This document shows, one piece after another, positions 61,437 through 64,000 of a stretch of DNA of 64,000 nt (within the stretch, counting starts at the first letter, position 1; each line of letters starts with the position of its first letter). A program made the position numbers and the translations under genes. Source of the DNA: Stakelama flava (lineage in GTDB: Bacteria; Pseudomonadota; Alphaproteobacteria; Sphingomonadales; Sphingomonadaceae); assembly GCF_019351405.1 (NCBI RefSeq), contig NZ_JAHWZX010000008.1, positions 1 to 64,000 of the forward strand. The letters are read 5' to 3'. The notes under the pieces were generated by a model, which saw only the letters and a program-made list of their open reading frames with translations, made no database searches and was not told where the DNA came from.

Positions 61437-64000
61437 TCAACCCTGCCGCGTGCGGCGGATTTCTTCCTTGGCGCTATGACCCAGCGCTTCGGCGACCAAT
61501 GCGCCCTGTTCGGCCTGATGCCGTTTCATCAGGCCCGTTGCGGGCGACGCCGCAGCCGCACGGCCGGCATAGCTTGCGCGCGCCGGCTTCACGCCGGCAT
61601 CGCCAAGGCACTGTTCGATATAGGGTTCGACGAAGAACCACGCGCCGTTGTTCTTCGGTTCTTCCTGACACCAAACGACCTCTTCGAGATTTTCCATCGC
61701 CTTCAGCCGCTTGGTCAGCGGCTCGCCGGGGAAGGGGTAAATTTGCTCGATCCGGATGATCTGCGTGTTCTTGTCGCCCGCCGCATCGCGCGCTTCGATC
61801 AGGTCATATGCGACCTTGCCGGTGCACAGCACGACGCGTTTCGTATCCTTGTCCGCCGGCGCCGACGGATCGGACAGAATGCGCCGGAAATGGCTGTCGC
61901 CCAGAAAGTCGTTCGTTTCCGACACCGCCATCTTGTGCCGGAGCAGCGATTTGGGTGTCATGATGATCAGCGGCTTGCGGAAGCTGCGGTGCATCTGCCG
62001 ACGAAGCAGGTGGAAATAATTTGCCGGGGTGGTGCAGTTCGCGACCTGCATATTGTCCTGTGCGCACAATTGCAGATAGCGTTCGAGCCGCGCCGAACTG
62101 TGTTCCGGTCCCTGCCCTTCATACCCGTGCGGCAACAGCATCACCAGGCCATTGGCGCGAAGCCATTTCGCCTCGCCGCTCGCGATGAACTGGTCGATCA
62201 TAATCTGCGCGCCGTTCGCGAAATCGCCGAACTGCGCTTCCCACAGCACCAGCGTTTTGGGGTCAGCAAGCGCATAGCCATATTCGAAGCCGAGCACGCC
62301 ATATTCGGACAACGGGCTGTCGAGCACTTCGAACCGGCCATGTTCGATTCCGTCGAGCGGGATATAGCCATGCCCGTCCTTCTGATCGACCCAGACGGCG
62401 TGCCGCTGGCTGAACGTGCCGCGCCCCGAATCCTGGCCCGACAGTCGGACGCCATAGCCCTCCGACAGCAGTGATCCGAATGCCAGCGCCTCACCGGTCG
62501 CCCAGTCGAACCCTTCGCCGGTTTCGAACATCTTGCGCTTGGCATCGATGATCCGGCGAAGCGTCTTGTGCATCTCCAGATCGTCGGGAACGCGGGTCAG
62601 CGTGCGGCCGAGCGAATCAAACAGCTTCCGGTCCAGCCCCGAATCGACACTGCGCCGCCCGCTTTCGGCATCGGCAGGAACCGACAGTCCCGACCAGCGG
62701 CCGGCGAACCAGTCCGCCTTGTTCGGCTTATAGCTTTCGCCCGCCTCGAACTCGCCTTCGAGAAGCGTGGTGAACTGGTCCACCTTCTCGCCGACGAAAT
62801 CGCCGTCGATCACACCTTCTTCGGTCAGGCGCTTTCCATAGATTTCGCTGACCGGCGGATGCTTTCTGATCTCCGAATACATCAGCGGCTGGGTGAAGCT
62901 CGGCTCGTCGCCTTCATTGTGACCGAAGCGGCGATAGCACCACATGTCGATCACGATGTCGCGCTTGAAACGCTGACGGAATTCCATCGCCATCTTGCAG
63001 GCGAAGGTGACGGCTTCGGGATCGTCGCCATTCACATGGAAAATCGGTGCCTGAACCCCCTTCGCCACGTCGGAAGGGTAAGGCGAGGAGCGCGCGAATT
63101 GCGGACTCGTAGTGAAACCGATCTGGTTGTTGATGACGAAATGGACGCAGCCGCCGGTATTATAGCCGCGAATCCCCGAAAAGCCGAGGCATTCCCACAC
63201 GATCCCCTGCCCCGCAAAGGCCGCGTCGCCGTGGATCAGAACGGGCAGCACCTCCTCATGTTCGGCCAGATCGTCGCGATAGGTCTGGATCGCGCGGGTC
63301 TTGCCGAGGACGACCGGATCGACCGCTTCAAGGTGCGAAGGGTTGGCGACCAGCGACATATGCACATTGATGCCGTCGAATTCGCGGTCGGTGCTGGTGC
63401 CGAGATGGTATTTCACATCGCCCGAACCACCGACATCCTCCGGATTGGCCGAACCGCCCGAAAATTCGTGGAAGATCACGCGGAACGGCTTCGCCATCAC
63501 ATTGGCGAGGACGTTCAGCCGGCCGCGATGCGCCATGCCGTAGACGATTTCGCGTACGCCGTACTGACCGCCATATTTGATGACCGCTTCGAGCGCGGGA
63601 ATCATCGATTCGCCGCCGTCCAAGCCGAACCGCTTGGTGCCGACATATTTGCGGCCGAGAAATTTTTCCCACTGCTCGGCTTCGATCACCTTGCCCAGAA
63701 TCGCCTTCTTGCCGGTCTCGGTAAATTCGATCGCCTTGTCCTTGCCCTCCATGCGTTCCTGGAGGAAGCGGCGCTCATCGACATCGGCGATGTGCATATA
63801 TTCAAGGCCGACATTGCCGCAGTAATTGGCGCGCAGGATATCGACCATCTCCCGAACGGTCGCGGTTTCCAGCCCCAGCGCGCCACCCAGATAGACGGGC
63901 TTGTCGATCTCGCTGTCAGGAAAGCCGTGATATTCGGTGCGCAGATCCTCGGGCATTTCGGACTGGTGCGCGCCCAGCGGGTCGAGATTGGCGGCAAGGT
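61437..64000 (-). CDS. sucA: 2-oxoglutarate dehydrogenase E1 (partial; start beyond window)
   Basis: E1 decarboxylates 2-oxoglutarate with thiamine diphosphate and passes the succinyl group to E2. About 854 codons are visible, with roughly the first 80-110 residues outside the window. Diagnostic segments include MAHRGRLNVLANVMAKPF, YHLGTSTDREFDG, MSLVANPSHLEAVDPVVLGK, HGDAAFAGQGIVWECLGFSG, and LPHGYEGQGPEHSSARLERY. The C-terminus ends at 61437. It is the first gene of the sucA-sucB-(GIY-YIG)-lpdA operon; upstream genes and promoter cannot be seen. Confidence 0.97.
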   Translation of the reverse strand, partial: LAANLDPLGAHQSEMPEDLRTEYHGFPDSEIDKPVYLGGALGLETATVREMVDILRANYCGNVGLEYMHIADVDERRFLQERMEGKDKAIEFTETGKKAILGKVIEAEQWEKFLGRKYVGTKRFGLDGGESMIPALEAVIKYGGQYGVREIVYGMAHRGRLNVLANVMAKPFRVIFHEFSGGSANPEDVGGSGDVKYHLGTSTDREFDGINVHMSLVANPSHLEAVDPVVLGKTRAIQTYRDDLAEHEEVLPVLIHGDAAFAGQGIVWECLGFSGIRGYNTGGCVHFVINNQIGFTTSPQFARSSPYPSDVAKGVQAPIFHVNGDDPEAVTFACKMAMEFRQRFKRDIVIDMWCYRRFGHNEGDEPSFTQPLMYSEIRKHPPVSEIYGKRLTEEGVIDGDFVGEKVDQFTTLLEGEFEAGESYKPNKADWFAGRWSGLSVPADAESGRRSVDSGLDRKLFDSLGRTLTRVPDDLEMHKTLRRIIDAKRKMFETGEGFDWATGEALAFGSLLSEGYGVRLSGQDSGRGTFSQRHAVWVDQKDGHGYIPLDGIEHGRFEVLDSPLSEYGVLGFEYGYALADPKTLVLWEAQFGDFANGAQIMIDQFIASGEAKWLRANGLVMLLPHGYEGQGPEHSSARLERYLQLCAQDNMQVANCTTPANYFHLLRRQMHRSFRKPLIIMTPKSLLRHKMAVSETNDFLGDSHFRRILSDPSAPADKDTKRVVLCTGKVAYDLIEARDAAGDKNTQIIRIEQIYPFPGEPLTKRLKAMENLEEVVWCQEEPKNNGAWFFVEPYIEQCLGDAGVKPARASYAGRAAAASPATGLMKRHQAEQGALVAEALGHSAKEEIRRTRQG

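Overview
This 64-kb, GC-rich chromosomal window most likely comes from an alphaproteobacterium of the Sphingomonadales, probably Sphingomonadaceae. The evidence is two large TonB-dependent receptors, a receptor-linked maltodextrin locus, a class I fumarase, an odhA-odhB-lpdA cluster, several hybrid or LytTR-type sensor systems, and the short palindromic repeats common in these genomes. No rRNA, tRNA, CRISPR array, phage or plasmid module was recognised. The left edge cuts an IS701-like transposase and the right edge cuts sucA/odhA.

Layout. 0.2-11.5 kb is a single leftward operon for maltodextrin use: TonB receptor, flavin-dependent halogenase, GH13 amylase, GH31 glucosidase, FucP-type sugar transporter and LacI regulator, with two CG-centred LacI-type palindromes upstream. 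11.6-17.8 kb (leftward) holds a YeiH-type exporter with its LysR regulator, a glutathionyl-hydroquinone reductase, a CsoR-type copper repressor overlapping a glutaredoxin-MauE fusion, and a chemoreceptor. 18-22.7 kb is one 1534-aa hybrid histidine kinase. 22.8-30.2 kb is a TetR-controlled RND efflux locus with matching palindromic operators, an overlooked 12-aa leader ORF, a 218-nt structured leader, a 135-aa orphan protein, then adaptor, pump and outer-membrane channel.

30.2-43.8 kb is mixed housekeeping: a tiny minus-strand transcription unit with an ideal Shine-Dalgarno and a terminator, DUF3175, a lipoprotein, an internally deleted alpha/beta hydrolase, uvrB, a ClC exchanger, an MBL hydrolase, an SDR, fumarase, a GGDEF-EAL-PilZ protein, and a DUF2141/membrane protein/winged-helix operon. 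43.9-51.6 kb holds ligA, an Oar-like TonB receptor and a LytS/LytTR pair. 51.7-58.1 kb holds DUF3297, a small exported protein, an EVE protein, an MFS drug exporter, typA and a Tat-exported PhoD-type phosphatase. 58.2-64 kb is the 2-oxoglutarate dehydrogenase operon read leftward (sucA, sucB, lpdA), interrupted between sucB and lpdA by a GIY-YIG gene bracketed by two related palindromic elements.

The most promising unexplained items are the leader ORF and orphan protein of the efflux operon, the 18-codon minus-strand unit at 30.4 kb, the GIY-YIG/palindrome cassette, and the halogenase inside a sugar-uptake operon. Annotations come from reading sequence motifs by eye; no database search was run.
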